Position numbers and translations under genes: made by a program | Notes under the pieces: model-generated | The model's input: the letters and a program-made list of their open reading frames with translations, nothing else | Told to the model about the DNA's origin: nothing | Databases searched by the model: none | Shown: positions 18,342 through 27,873 of the stretch, piece after piece | Numbering within the stretch: position 1 is the stretch's first letter | Layout: every line of letters starts with the position of its first letter | Assembly: GCA_029975295.1 (NCBI GenBank) | Contig: JARKPK010000183.1 | Coordinates: forward strand, 1-62,597 | Length of the DNA stretch: 62,597 nt | Source of the DNA: Thermoguttaceae bacterium | Lineage (GTDB): Bacteria > Planctomycetota > Planctomycetia > Pirellulales > Thermoguttaceae | Reading direction: 5' to 3'

Positions 18342-21300
18342 ATCGCTTTCAACTCGGGCGAAGCCGGAGCATCATTTCACCAACAAGATCGTTCAGATCT
18401 TCCTCGAATCGAATCTGTCGATCATCCTCATTGTCGTCGCCGTCGCTTTGGGGCTGGTCGCGCTTTGGGTGACGCCCCGCGAAGAAGATCCGCAGATCGT
18501 CGTCCCCTTGGCCGACGTGTTCGTGCAGTTCCCTGGACGTTCGGCGGCCGAAGTCGAACAACTCGTTGCCACGCCGCTGGAAAAAATACTCTACCAAATC
18601 GACGGGGTGGAGTATGTCTACTCGATGAGCAGCCGCGATCAAGCGATCATCACCGTGCGTTTCTTCGTGGGCGAAGACCGCGAGCGGAGTCTGGTTAAAC
18701 TCTTCAAGAAGATGGATGAGAGCCTCGACTTGGCGCCGCCCGGCGTGACCGGCTGGATTGTCAAGCCAGTTGAGATCGACGACGTTCCGATCGTCACGCT
18801 CACATTGACCTCGGCAACGGCCGACGACATGACCTTGCGGCGCACGGCCGAGGAACTCACAGAACGGCTTGCTGCGGTGTCGAATGTGTCGCGAGCCTAC
18901 GTTGTCGGCGGCCGGGCCCGAAGCGTGAGGGTGCTGCTCGACCCCGAGCGGATGGCCGCCTATGGCGTGGGCCCCGCCGACGTGCGACGGGCGATTGCGG
19001 CCACGAACCTTCGTCGCCGCGCCGGCGAACTCCGCAACAACGACGAAGTGATTGAAGTCGAGGTCGGCCAACCCTTCTACGATGCCCGTCAGCTCAACGA
19101 ATTGGTGGTCGGCGTAACTGATCAACGGCCCGTTTTTCTCAAAGACGTCGCCGCGATCGAAGACGGCGCCGAGGAGGTCGGGAACTACGTCCGCCACGGC
19201 TGGGGACCGGCGAAAAGATTCGTGCACCACGAAGCTTTCCCGGGCACTGTGTTGGGACAGAGTCTTCACGCGCCTTCACACGAATCGGAACTCCAAGGCC
19301 AAGCGGCGTCTTCAGACCAATCCCCTTCGGATTCGCAGCCCGCTGTAACAATCGCCATTGCCAAGAAGAAGGGAGCCAACGCGGTTTGGGTGGCCGAGGC
19401 CGTGCTGGCTGAGGCGGAGCGTTTGCGCGCAGAGATCGTGCCGGAAGACATGGAATTGGTGGTCACTCGCAACTACGGACTGACGGCGGACGAGAAGGTC
19501 AACGAACTCGTTGAAGCGTTGGTCGTGGCCGTGATTATCGTTATCGCGCTGCTGACGATGAGCCTCGGCTGGCGCGAAGCGCTGATCGTGGCTGTGGCGG
19601 TTCCGGTTGTGTTCGGCCTGACGCTGGCCGTCAACCTGCTGTTCGGCTTCACGATCAACCGCGTCACGCTTTTCGCCCTGATCCTTTCGCTGGGCCTGCT
19701 GGTTGACGACCCGATTGTCGACGTGGAAAACATCGCTCGCCATTTCGCCCTGCGAAACAAGGCTACGCGGCGGATTGTGTTGGAAGCGGTCGCCGAAATC
19801 CGGCCGCCGCTAATCACTGCCACCCTGGCCGTGATCGTCAGTTTTCTGCCGATGTTCTTCATCACCGGCATGATGGGGCCGTACATGCGGCCGATGGCCC
19901 TGAACGTGCCGGTTACGATGATCATGTCGATGGTCGTGGCGTTCACGATCACTCCTTGGCTCTCTTACTTGATGCTGCGAAAGAAGTACGCCCACGGCCA
20001 CGCAGCAGGGCATCATGCCGACGACGACTTGGAAGCCGTCAAGCAATCGGCGCTGTACAAGCTGTTTTATCCCCTCATGGCTCCCTTGCTCAGTTCGCGA
20101 TGGACCGCATGGGGATTCCTTTTGACGATGACGCTGTTGACGATCGGCGCCGTCGGGCTGGCCGCGTTGCGAACCGTCCCGTTGAAGATGCTGCCTTTCG
20201 ACAACAAGAACGAGCTTCTGCTCGTGCTCGACCTGCCCGAGGGAACAACACTCGAGCGCACCGACGCAGCCGTTCGCGATTTCGAAGACTATTTGGCCCA
20301 TGTTCCCGAGGTGGTCAACTACATCAGCTACGTCGGCGTCGCCTCGCCGATGGACTTCAACGGGCTTGTTCGGCATTATTACTTGCGCCGCGGCGACCAC
20401 CTTGCCGAGGTTCGAATCAACTTGGCGGCAAAGAAGAACCGCCGGCAACAGAGCCACGGCATCGGGTTGAGAATGCGGCCCTCATTGCACGAAATCGCCG
20501 CGCGCCACGGTGCAACGCTAAAACTGGTCGAAACGCCGCCCGGGCCGCCCGTCATCGCCAGCATTGTCGCCGAAGTGTACGGCCGGGCCGACGATTCCTA
20601 CGAGAAGATCCTCGCTGCGGCCGATGTCGTCCGAGAGCGGCTGGCCCGCGAACCGGGCATTGTCGATCTCGACGACGTGCGCGAGGCGCCGCAAACTCGG
20701 GCCGTCTTCATTCCCGACACGGAAAAAGCGGCGATCAACGGCGTTTCGGTGGAGGACATCAGCGCGACGATTCGCGCGGCCTTTGGCGACGCGGTGGGAA
20801 CGATCCACGACCCGCGCGAACGCAATCCCCTGAAAATCGAATTGCGCATTCCCATCGACCGCCGCGCGACCCCTCTGGAATTGACTCGGTTGCACGTCAA
20901 GGGACGAGAGGGCGCGTTGGTGCCGCTGGCCGAGCTGGGCCAGTGGACGGAAGAACGCCGCGACCAAATGATTTATCACAAGAACCTGAAACGCGTAGCC
21001 TACGTTTTCGCGGAAACGGCGGGACGTCCGCCCGCCGACGTGATCGTCGATGTGCTGGCCGATCGCGTTGTCGCAACCGAGAACATCAGCTCTCCGCCGC
21101 CTGCGGGCGCACTGAACGTCGGTCCCGGCTGGGTGGCCGCGAGCGAACCGCGACCGACGGCTAGCCGCACCTTCTTTCACAACGGCAGCGGCATCGCGTG
21201 GTCAACCCCGCCCGGCTTTCGCATCGATTTCGCGGGAGAAGGCGAATGGCAGATCACGCTCGATGTCTTCCGAGACCTGGGATTGGCTTTTGCCGCCGCG

Positions 21301-21828
21301 ATGGTGGGCATCTATGTTCTGCTGGTGGCCCAAACCGGCTCGTTCACCATTCCCGTGGTGGTGATGCTGGCGATTCCGCTGACCGTGCTTGGGGTGCTGC
21401 CGGGCTTCTGGCTGCTGAACATGGCCAGTGCCGAAAATATCGGCGGTTACCTCGACCCGGTGTATTTTACCGCCACAGGGATGATCGGAATGATCGCCTT
21501 GGCAGGCATTGTCACTCGCGATTCGATCATCCTGGTCGATTTCATTCATCTCTCCCTGGCCCGAGGGCGGTCGCTCTTCGACGCCATTATGGAGAGCCGT
21601 GTCGTGCGACTCAGGCCGATCCTGCTGACCGCCGGGGCCGCGATGCTCGGCGCCGTGCCGATCATCATCGACCCGATCTTTTCCGGATTGGCGTGGTCGC
21701 TGATCTTCGGACTGTTCGCCTCCACGCTATTCACGCTTTTCGTGATTCCCGTGGCGTATTGGCTGATCTACGACCGGGTGCCGGGCCATGGCTTGCACCA
21801 CTCGACCATGGACGAAGAGTCGCCGTAA
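18334..21828 (+). CDS. RND-family efflux permease
   Basis: An inner-membrane proton-driven pump of the AcrB/MexB superfamily, 1164 residues. Typical members have about 1030-1070 residues. Asp458-Asp459 in LLVDDPIVDVEN are the paired aspartates of the proton relay in TM4. The porter domains and the C-terminal GMIGMIALAGIVTRDSIILVDF segment are clear. The excess length comes from two places. One is a polar, Ser/Gln/His-rich stretch at about residues 288-334, between porter subdomains. The other is a segment around residues 918-945 before FFHNGSGIAWS. Both would lie on the periplasmic side. The gene overlaps the adaptor gene by 8 bp. The substrate is not predictable. Confidence 0.9.
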   Translation: MSESLSTRAKPEHHFTNKIVQIFLESNLSIILIVVAVALGLVALWVTPREEDPQIVVPLADVFVQFPGRSAAEVEQLVATPLEKILYQIDGVEYVYSMSSRDQAIITVRFFVGEDRERSLVKLFKKMDESLDLAPPGVTGWIVKPVEIDDVPIVTLTLTSATADDMTLRRTAEELTERLAAVSNVSRAYVVGGRARSVRVLLDPERMAAYGVGPADVRRAIAATNLRRRAGELRNNDEVIEVEVGQPFYDARQLNELVVGVTDQRPVFLKDVAAIEDGAEEVGNYVRHGWGPAKRFVHHEAFPGTVLGQSLHAPSHESELQGQAASSDQSPSDSQPAVTIAIAKKKGANAVWVAEAVLAEAERLRAEIVPEDMELVVTRNYGLTADEKVNELVEALVVAVIIVIALLTMSLGWREALIVAVAVPVVFGLTLAVNLLFGFTINRVTLFALILSLGLLVDDPIVDVENIARHFALRNKATRRIVLEAVAEIRPPLITATLAVIVSFLPMFFITGMMGPYMRPMALNVPVTMIMSMVVAFTITPWLSYLMLRKKYAHGHAAGHHADDDLEAVKQSALYKLFYPLMAPLLSSRWTAWGFLLTMTLLTIGAVGLAALRTVPLKMLPFDNKNELLLVLDLPEGTTLERTDAAVRDFEDYLAHVPEVVNYISYVGVASPMDFNGLVRHYYLRRGDHLAEVRINLAAKKNRRQQSHGIGLRMRPSLHEIAARHGATLKLVETPPGPPVIASIVAEVYGRADDSYEKILAAADVVRERLAREPGIVDLDDVREAPQTRAVFIPDTEKAAINGVSVEDISATIRAAFGDAVGTIHDPRERNPLKIELRIPIDRRATPLELTRLHVKGREGALVPLAELGQWTEERRDQMIYHKNLKRVAYVFAETAGRPPADVIVDVLADRVVATENISSPPPAGALNVGPGWVAASEPRPTASRTFFHNGSGIAWSTPPGFRIDFAGEGEWQITLDVFRDLGLAFAAAMVGIYVLLVAQTGSFTIPVVVMLAIPLTVLGVLPGFWLLNMASAENIGGYLDPVYFTATGMIGMIALAGIVTRDSIILVDFIHLSLARGRSLFDAIMESRVVRLRPILLTAGAAMLGAVPIIIDPIFSGLAWSLIFGLFASTLFTLFVIPVAYWLIYDRVPGHGLHHSTMDEESP

Positions 21829-21891
21829 TAGCAGCGCCCGAGGACGAAGTGCGGCAGCCGCGTAAACTATCTCTCTTTGTTGCCTAGCGCG

Positions 21892-21909
21892 CGCCGCCGG
21901 CGGCGTTTT
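21892..21909 (+). terminator. Probable terminator downstream of the RND permease
   Basis: The GC-only palindrome CGCCGCCGGCGGCG is followed by TTTTGATTT on the plus strand, about 65 bp after the permease stop. The stem would be five pairs around a four-base loop, which is short but very stable. It also separates this unit from the convergent oxidase operon. Confidence 0.5.
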
Positions 21910-21968
21910 GATTTGCCGAGGGATCGGTTCGCGACAGCGCCTGGGGCTCTTCGACTGCCGAAACAGTC

Positions 21969-22337
21969 TTATGAGCCGGCGTTACGCATTGTCTCTTGCA
22001 GGGCGCGAATATCCGGTTGATAGGTGGTCGAGTCGAGCAGGGCCAGGGCGATGAAAAGCAGCAGCGTCAACAACGCCGAAAGAAAAACCACCGCATTGAA
22101 CGGATGATCGTAGCGCAAGTGCATGAAGTACAGAACCACCAGCGCGGCCTTGATCGTTGCGATGATCAGGGCAATCCAAACGTTCCAACGGCCCAGGTCG
22201 AACCATGTGGCCGCCACGGTCAGAAAGGTGAGCAGCATCAACGCGATGAACACCGCCAGAAGCACCGGCAACGGAACGACATGGGCATAGTGCGCCGACG
22301 CTGAACTGTCGTGCTTGTCGTGAGAGTGTTCGCTCAT
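21969..22337 (-). CDS. Cytochrome c oxidase subunit IV (caa3 type)
   Basis: A 122-residue small subunit with three membrane helices, the small fourth subunit of bacterial caa3/aa3 oxidases. The N-terminus is His- and Asp-rich (SEHSHDKHDSSASAHYAH). It contains the conserved KAALVVLYFMHLRYD, characteristic of this family. ATG 22337 is used. The longer frame to 22466 begins in the spacer after subunit III. It is the last gene of the respiratory operon, 165 bp after subunit III. It is thought to stabilise the oxidase and carries no cofactor. Confidence 0.9.
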   Translation of the reverse strand: MSEHSHDKHDSSASAHYAHVVPLPVLLAVFIALMLLTFLTVAATWFDLGRWNVWIALIIATIKAALVVLYFMHLRYDHPFNAVVFLSALLTLLLFIALALLDSTTYQPDIRALQETMRNAGS

Positions 22338-22502
22338 TTCCTTCTTCCGTCGTGAACTTCTCGCCGCCTGATATTCGCAATCCCCGCACGCCGCCGAATT
22401 TCGTTCCCGCATGGCCGGGGCCACGCGCCGGCATCGTCCCCGGCCACGACTCCGGCGGGCGATCATCGCCCGAGGCCTCGCCCCTGTCCGCGGCCGACCG
22501 AA

Positions 22503-23288
22503 TCAATGAATCAAATACAACAGCGGAAAAAGATAGATCCAAATCAGATCGACCAAGTGCCAATAGAGCCCGACGAAATCGACCGGACCAAAATACAGCG
22601 GCCCGAAATGACCCTTGATCGAGCGCACCAGCACCCAGGTGATCGCGCCCATGCCGGCCAAAACATGCAAGCCGTGCAAAGCCGTCATTCCGAAGTAACA
22701 ACCGAAAAAGGGAAACAGTCCGGCGGCCCGGCGGGTGGCTTCGGCGTCGTCCACCTCTTCGCCGTGCTCGGCAAGATGCTTTCGCACGTAATCGGCGTCG
22801 GGTTGATATCCTCGCTCGGGCGCGGGCGAGTCTTTTCGCAACCAACCCAGCGCCACGAACCAAGCGATGCGCTCTTGCCCAGGCACCAAGCCGTGGTCCC
22901 ATTTCGCCTTGTATTCCACGAACTTCACGCCCATGAATCCCACGCCGCAAAGCAACGTGACGATTAACGAACCGACCAGCAGCCGGCGGCGGTCGGTTTG
23001 CGCCGCAGAGACGGCCAACGCCATCGTCAAGCTGCTGAAGATCAAGACGCATGTGTTTACCGCGCCCAGATAGCGATCGAGAAAAAGATGGCCGTCTTGG
23101 AACATTTCCGGATGGTTGGCACGATACACCGAGTATGCGCAGAACAACCCGCCGAACAGCAAAATCTCGGTCAGCAAAAACAGCCACATCCCCAGCTTGC
23201 CAGCGGCAAACTGTTGCCGCGGCGAGTCGAAATGGTGCGCCAGGAAGGGCGCATGATTGTCGTGCGTGGCTTGGTCTGCTTCGGTCAT
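22503..23288 (-). CDS. Cytochrome c oxidase subunit III
   Basis: A membrane subunit of the heme-copper oxidase, about 261 residues with seven predicted helices. Conserved features include the opening KLGMWLFLLTEILLFGG and the C-terminal LYWHLVDLIWIYLFPLLYL. The protein has a longer hydrophilic insertion in the middle (about residues 145-190, DSPAPERGYQPDADYVRKHL) than mitochondrial-type subunit III, which seems common in relatives with caa3 clusters. ATG 23288 is chosen, with 23321 also in frame. It lies 16 bp after the stop of subunit I. The subunit supports stable turnover of the oxidase and has no metal centre. Confidence 0.93.
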   Translation of the reverse strand: MTEADQATHDNHAPFLAHHFDSPRQQFAAGKLGMWLFLLTEILLFGGLFCAYSVYRANHPEMFQDGHLFLDRYLGAVNTCVLIFSSLTMALAVSAAQTDRRRLLVGSLIVTLLCGVGFMGVKFVEYKAKWDHGLVPGQERIAWFVALGWLRKDSPAPERGYQPDADYVRKHLAEHGEEVDDAEATRRAAGLFPFFGCYFGMTALHGLHVLAGMGAITWVLVRSIKGHFGPLYFGPVDFVGLYWHLVDLIWIYLFPLLYLIH

Positions 23289-23304
23289 AGCGATGATCAC
23301 GGCG

Positions 23305-24969
23305 TTAGGCGACGCGAACATAGTCGTTCGATCGCGGGTCGAACCTCAATTTGCTGTAGTCGTATGGGTCGCCAACCACCGGCGGCGTTGTGAAGTTTTC
23401 GACGGGCGGCGGGGAGCTGGTCTGCCACTCCAGCCCGGCTCCGCCGTAAGGGTTTCGGGGGGCGGGCCGCCCGGCGACGATCGAAACAAGAAGGTACCCG
23501 GCCATCATGATGAACGCCGCGGCCACCAAATACGATCCCAGCGACGAAAGCCAGTGGCCGCCGTGGAAGTCGGGGTGGGCGGGCAGCAGCTTCTCGTAAT
23601 CGTAGTAGCGGCGCGGCATGCCGCGCGACCCGCTGACGAACTGCGGGAAGAACGTGTGGTTGAAGCCGACGAACAACAGCAGAGCGGTGAACTTGCCCCA
23701 CGCGTCGCTGTACATCTTGCCGGTGATCTTCGGCCACCAATAATGAATGCCGGCGATAAAGGCGATGGCCGTGCTTCCCATCATCGTGTAGTGGAAATGC
23801 GCTACGATGAAATAGGTGTCGGTCAAATGCACGTCGGTAGAAAGCGAGCCGAGGAACAGGCCCGTCAGCCCTCCAATGCCGAAAAGAAAGATGAACATCA
23901 GCCCATAGCACATCGGCGTTTCCAGAGAGATCGAGCCTTTATACAGCGTCGAGAGCCAGTTGAACACCTTGATGGCCGAGGGGATCGACACGCTGAACGT
24001 CAGAGCGCTGAAGATCATGCTGGCCAACCGCGTTTGGCCGCTGACGAACATGTGGTGCCCCCAAACCAAAAAGCCGAACAGCGCAATGGCAATGCTGCTA
24101 TAGGCGATGAACCGATAGCCGAAGATATGTTTTCGGCTGAAGACGGAGATGATCTCGCTTGTGATTCCCATGCCCGGCAAAATCATGATGTAAACGGCCG
24201 GGTGCGAGTAGAACCAGAAGAAATGCTGGAACAGCACCGGATCGCCATTGAGCGACGGGTCGAAGAATCCGATGCCGAACAACCGTTCCAAAGCAAGCAG
24301 AAGCAGAGTGATTCCGAGGACCGGAGTGGCCAAAAGCTGAATGATCGCCGTGGCATACAAGGCCCAAACGAACAGAGGCATTTTGAACCAACCCATCGCC
24401 GCCGGCCGCATCGTGTGGACGGTGGCGATGAAATTGACCGCGGTGAAAATCGAACTGAACCCCAAAATGAACGCACCAACCACGGCCGCCACCACACTGC
24501 TCTGACCGGTGGTCGTGCTGTACGGGGTGTAGAATGTCCAGCCCGTCTCCAGCCCGCCGGTGATCAGCACCACAACGAAGAAGACGGCGCCTCCCCAAAA
24601 CATGTAGAGGCTGGCCAGGTTCAGCCGCGGAAACGCCACGTCTTTCGCGCCGAGCATGATCGGCAGCACGAAATTGCCTAAAGCGGCCGGAATGCCCGGA
24701 ATAATGAACAAGAACACCATGACCGCGCCGTGCAAGGTGAACATGTGGTTGTACATGTCGCGGCCCATGATGGTTCGCCCCGGCGCAATTAGCTCGGTTC
24801 GCACCATCAAGGCGAAAACGCCGCCGAGAAGGAAAAAGGCGAGAATGGAGGCGAGATACATCACCCCGATCCGCTTATGATCCAGGGTGAACAGCCACGA
24901 CATCACGCCCCGTCGCGCGGTCAGATAGTTTTCTGCGGATCGAGGGCTTTCGACGGCAACTTCAGACAT
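23305..24969 (-). CDS. Cytochrome c oxidase subunit I, A2-type heme-copper oxygen reductase
   Basis: The catalytic subunit (554 residues, 12 or more helices) reduces oxygen to water and pumps protons. Visible ligands are His80 and His393 for low-spin heme a, His391 for high-spin heme a3, and His256, His305 and His306 for CuB. The cross-linked tyrosine is Tyr260 and the K-channel lysine is Lys334. Helix VI reads YSHPAVY. The D-channel glutamate of A1 enzymes (HPEVY) is replaced by the Tyr254-Ser255 pair that defines the A2 family, as in Rhodothermus caa3. So this is a functional variant and not a broken site. ATG 24969 is chosen. The gene sits between subunits II and III. Confidence 0.95.
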   Translation of the reverse strand: MSEVAVESPRSAENYLTARRGVMSWLFTLDHKRIGVMYLASILAFFLLGGVFALMVRTELIAPGRTIMGRDMYNHMFTLHGAVMVFLFIIPGIPAALGNFVLPIMLGAKDVAFPRLNLASLYMFWGGAVFFVVVLITGGLETGWTFYTPYSTTTGQSSVVAAVVGAFILGFSSIFTAVNFIATVHTMRPAAMGWFKMPLFVWALYATAIIQLLATPVLGITLLLLALERLFGIGFFDPSLNGDPVLFQHFFWFYSHPAVYIMILPGMGITSEIISVFSRKHIFGYRFIAYSSIAIALFGFLVWGHHMFVSGQTRLASMIFSALTFSVSIPSAIKVFNWLSTLYKGSISLETPMCYGLMFIFLFGIGGLTGLFLGSLSTDVHLTDTYFIVAHFHYTMMGSTAIAFIAGIHYWWPKITGKMYSDAWGKFTALLLFVGFNHTFFPQFVSGSRGMPRRYYDYEKLLPAHPDFHGGHWLSSLGSYLVAAAFIMMAGYLLVSIVAGRPAPRNPYGGAGLEWQTSSPPPVENFTTPPVVGDPYDYSKLRFDPRSNDYVRVA

Positions 24970-25154
24970 GCCAGACCAGTCCGTATTCCGAATAATGGAT
25001 TCATGCGATAAGGAAGGCGGCCGACAGCGAAACACATCGGCCGATTGTGTACGACACAACCGCTCAACCGTCTTCCGCCGTCTGCGGCTTTCGTGCGAAA
25101 TCAGACGGCCCCCCAATCACAAACTCAACTGCCCTAAGGAGCAAAGGCCGGGCG

Positions 25155-26171
25155 CTAGGGCGACTCGCCCTTGGCCGAGCCGCCCAATGACTTGATGTAC
25201 GCGATCAGGTATCCGATTTCTTCATCGCTCAGCACGCCCTTGAAGGTGGGCATCTGATTGACGAACCCCTCACGAATCCGCTTGCCCGGTTCAAGGATCG
25301 ATTCGCGAACATAGTTCTCGTCCACCACGGCCGTGCTGCCGTCGGTCATCCGATGCGTCTCTCCCCAAATGCCCAACAGTGTGGGCCCCGTGCCCGCTTT
25401 GCCGTCCACCGAATGGCATTGCGCGCATCCACGGCGCCGGTGCAGTTCTTCGCCGGCCTTTTCGGGCGGCAGCTTCTTGAGGAAGTCCCCGGCCTCGCGC
25501 AGCCAAGCGGCGAACTCGGCCGCTTCCAGCACGACCACTTTGCTCAGCATGTCGGCGTGCCCCGAACCGCAGTACTCAGCGCAGAACAGACTGTACTCGC
25601 CGGGCTTGATCGCCTTGAACCACATCTTCGTATAGCGCCCCGGCACCAAATCCTGCTTCACGCGAAAATCGGGAATGTAAAGGCTGTGGATCACGTCGTC
25701 GCTGGTCATCACCAGCCGTACGGGCTCGGCCGCGGGAACGTAGAGTTTGTCGTCCACATAGCCGTTGGGATACTTGAAAAGCCAAGCCCACTTCTTGGCA
25801 ATGACGTTGATCTCGTACGCGTCGCGCGGCGGCGTGCGCATGTCCATGTAGCCTTCAAACCCGTAGTAGAACATCAAGCACACGAGGATCACCGGGATGA
25901 CGCTCCAGAGCAACTCCAGCGCCGTATTGTGATGCGGCGACTCTTCGACCTCTTGCCGGTCCGGCCGGCGGCGATACCGCAAGACGAACCAGCACATCAA
26001 CGCCACGATCAGCGCGAAGAAGAACAGCGAAACATACAGAATGAAATTGAACACCCAATCGACATCGCGGGCGAAGGTCGAAGCGCGGTCGGGCAGCCAA
26101 AAGTACGGCTGTGAGCCGCTTTGCGCCCAAGGCCCCCAAATGGCCGCGAGGGAGGAAAGAATCTGATTCAT
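25155..26171 (-). CDS. Cytochrome c oxidase subunit II with fused cytochrome c domain (caa3)
   Basis: A 338-residue subunit. Two N-terminal helices (about residues 40-65 and 87-108) anchor a cupredoxin domain with the CuA ligands His162, Cys197, Glu199, Cys201, His205 and Met208 (CAEYCGSGHADM). The C-terminus is a cytochrome c domain with CAQCH (Cys249, Cys252, His253) and a Met ligand in QMPTFKG. This fusion marks caa3 oxidases, which accept electrons directly from a partner complex or a small c-type carrier. Its start codon overlaps the stop of a small upstream frame by four bases. Placing it directly downstream of alternative complex III and SCO1 supports a complex III-oxidase supercomplex. 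Confidence 0.95.
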   Translation of the reverse strand: MNQILSSLAAIWGPWAQSGSQPYFWLPDRASTFARDVDWVFNFILYVSLFFFALIVALMCWFVLRYRRRPDRQEVEESPHHNTALELLWSVIPVILVCLMFYYGFEGYMDMRTPPRDAYEINVIAKKWAWLFKYPNGYVDDKLYVPAAEPVRLVMTSDDVIHSLYIPDFRVKQDLVPGRYTKMWFKAIKPGEYSLFCAEYCGSGHADMLSKVVVLEAAEFAAWLREAGDFLKKLPPEKAGEELHRRRGCAQCHSVDGKAGTGPTLLGIWGETHRMTDGSTAVVDENYVRESILEPGKRIREGFVNQMPTFKGVLSDEEIGYLIAYIKSLGGSAKGESP

Positions 26172-26428
26172 CGTTGCCGGCGCCGCAACGCGGCGCGCCT
26201 GTTCTTTCGATCGATTCCCACGTTGGTATCGAACAGCAAAAACATTTCAGTCAATAACGCCCCCAGCGAACCCAAAACGCAATCGGCCGCTTCACCCGGC
26301 CGGGGGTCGCCTTCCGGATCGCCAGAGACCAATTCACACAACAATCCCGATCGCAACGCAGCGACGCCGCCATAGTGCATCATGCCGTGGAACATCCCGC
26401 TAAAGTGCGATTTTCCTTGCTCGGGCAT
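26168..26428 (-). CDS. Possible small protein between SCO1 and oxidase subunit II
   Basis: A frame of about 86 codons (ATG 26428, with alternatives at GTG 26446 and ATG 26395) fills most of the 314-bp spacer. Its TGA overlaps the ATG of subunit II (ATGA), as in translationally coupled genes. It has a His- and Met-rich start (MFHGMMHYGG), a moderately hydrophobic middle (VLGSLGALLTEMFLLF) and a basic tail (RKNRRAALRRRQR). I do not recognise it. The overlap and His/Met content are suggestive, but the basic tail could equally be chance GC-rich translation. Confidence 0.3.
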   Translation of the reverse strand: MPEQGKSHFSGMFHGMMHYGGVAALRSGLLCELVSGDPEGDPRPGEAADCVLGSLGALLTEMFLLFDTNVGIDRKNRRAALRRRQR

Positions 26429-26485
26429 GACGGGCCCGGAGCCCACCGTCGGCCCGATGACGCCGGCCGCGAGAGAATCGGCTCT

Positions 26486-27334
26486 CTATGGCACGGCTCC
26501 GACCGGCTGGTCCAACCTGTTGCTGCGTCCGATCTCTCCTCGCCAAAGTCGCCAGAAAACCACTCCGAGAACGACCAGCATGATCAGCCCGGCTGCCTGC
26601 ATCAACCGCACGGCCGCCAAGCTGTAACTGCCGCTCCGTCCGTCGTATTGGTAACAGAACAGCAGCACTTCATCCCAAACCGAGCCCACCTGCCCCTGGC
26701 CGGCCTCGTACAGCGACAATCGCAGCGTCTCCGAATTGTAGTCCACCCCGCCGATGTAACGCGCAACTCGTCCGTTGGGCGTACACAAGATCAGAGCGGC
26801 CGCGTGCAGATACTCGCGTCGCTCGGCCGAATAGACATAACCAAACCCCACCGCATCGGCCAATCGGCGGATGCGATCTTCGTTCGGCGTGACCAAGAAT
26901 CGCCAAGCGTTCGCATCGGTTGCCCGACCGTAAGCCTTCAGGTACTTCTGCTTCGTCAACTGCGCGCGTTCGGCCGTTTCCAACGGATCGATGCTCACCG
27001 TGACAATCCGAAACTGCTCGCCGGCGGTCCATTTCATTCGCTCCAACGCACTGACCAAACCGTCGAGCTGCAAGCTGCACAGCATCGGGCAGTTCGAATA
27101 GTTCATCGTTAGGATCACCGGCTTCGTCCCATCGAACACCTCGCCCAAGGTGATCGTCTGCCCCGAGGAATCGACGAAAGCCAAATCGAGCGGAACCTGC
27201 GCATCGAACTGCGGAAAAATGCCCACGCCGCGCAATTCGTCGGGCGCCTGTTCCTTTCGCTCGGCCCGCACCATCGCCGGGCCGAACACCAAACCGAACA
27301 ACACAAGGACGGACAAGACGGATGTCGCTTTCAC
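26486..27334 (-). CDS. SCO1/SenC-family copper chaperone
   Basis: A thioredoxin-fold protein of 282 residues that delivers copper to, or reduces, the CuA site of subunit II. The copper-binding motif is Cys82-PML-Cys86 (NCPMLC) with His177 in EYLHAAAL. An N-terminal signal or anchor (about residues 5-22) and an extra C-terminal helix (LMQAAGLIMLVVLGVVFW) bracket the domain. The C-terminal helix is less usual for this family, suggesting a double anchor. GTG 27334 is chosen because GGGAGG precedes it. The frame is open to TTG 27361. It sits inside the operon between complex III and oxidase genes, matching its role in oxidase assembly. Confidence 0.92.
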   Translation of the reverse strand: MKATSVLSVLVLFGLVFGPAMVRAERKEQAPDELRGVGIFPQFDAQVPLDLAFVDSSGQTITLGEVFDGTKPVILTMNYSNCPMLCSLQLDGLVSALERMKWTAGEQFRIVTVSIDPLETAERAQLTKQKYLKAYGRATDANAWRFLVTPNEDRIRRLADAVGFGYVYSAERREYLHAAALILCTPNGRVARYIGGVDYNSETLRLSLYEAGQGQVGSVWDEVLLFCYQYDGRSGSYSLAAVRLMQAAGLIMLVVLGVVFWRLWRGEIGRSNRLDQPVGAVP

Positions 27335-27395
27335 GGCTCTTGCTCCCTCCCCGTAACACAAACGATCTCAGCAACGCCGCCAGCGGGGAACGCGG

Positions 27396-27731
27396 CTACT
27401 GCGAGCCCTTTTCCGGCTGCTGCGCCGCCTTGGCCGCCAGCTCGTCCACCACCAACTTCATGGCTCGGCCGATCGGAATGGCCACAATCTTCTTCTCGGC
27501 ATCCAACAAACGGTAATCGGCAAGCTGACCTTCCTGCTGGGCGACCAGCCGGCGCATCTCAGCCGGCGGAACGGCCAGGTCTTTCTCGGCCCGCTGCCGT
27601 CCTTCCGCATTGTAATACACCACGATCAGCAAGACGATTACGGCAAACACGATGATCGCCCCAAGGAAGCCGACAACGGCCACCATCGGCGTATTGATGT
27701 CTTCGTGACTCGCCAGGGTCTTGCTCTCCAC
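27396..27731 (-). CDS. Small membrane protein between actF and SCO1, unknown
   Basis: A 111-residue protein with one N-terminal hydrophobic segment (about residues 17-40, VAVVGFLGAIIVFAVIVLLIV). A soluble helical part contains EGRQRAEKDL and VPPAEMRRLVAQQEGQL, then RLLDAEKKIVAIPIGRAMKLV. No cofactor motif is visible. The start is GTG 27731. It lies within the alternative complex III/caa3 operon, 142 bp after ActF and 61 bp before SCO1. It could be an accessory subunit or assembly factor of either complex. The soluble part is reminiscent of short conserved proteins in such operons, but I cannot name a family. Confidence 0.7.
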   Translation of the reverse strand: MESKTLASHEDINTPMVAVVGFLGAIIVFAVIVLLIVVYYNAEGRQRAEKDLAVPPAEMRRLVAQQEGQLADYRLLDAEKKIVAIPIGRAMKLVVDELAAKAAQQPEKGSQ

Positions 27732-27873
27732 CGAACTATCCTTCCAAAATTAAGCTGCCCCACGGCCGCAATCGACTCTGCCGAGCCGACCAATCCACCG
27801 GCCGATGGTCGGCCGCGCACGACCGGCCCGACCAGCCAGCGCAAGCACTCCCTGCCGCTAAAATCCGCCAATA

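Noticed and set aside
24187-24213. Loss of the D-channel glutamate in oxidase subunit I (HPAVY instead of HPEVY) as a sign of an inactive enzyme
   Set aside because: The Tyr-Ser pair just before it is the established A2-family replacement, and all heme and copper ligands are present.
23257-24681. A 474-codon plus-strand frame opposite oxidase subunit I
   Set aside because: Mirror of a strongly conserved heme-copper oxidase. The composition is Arg/Gln/Glu-rich and not protein-like.
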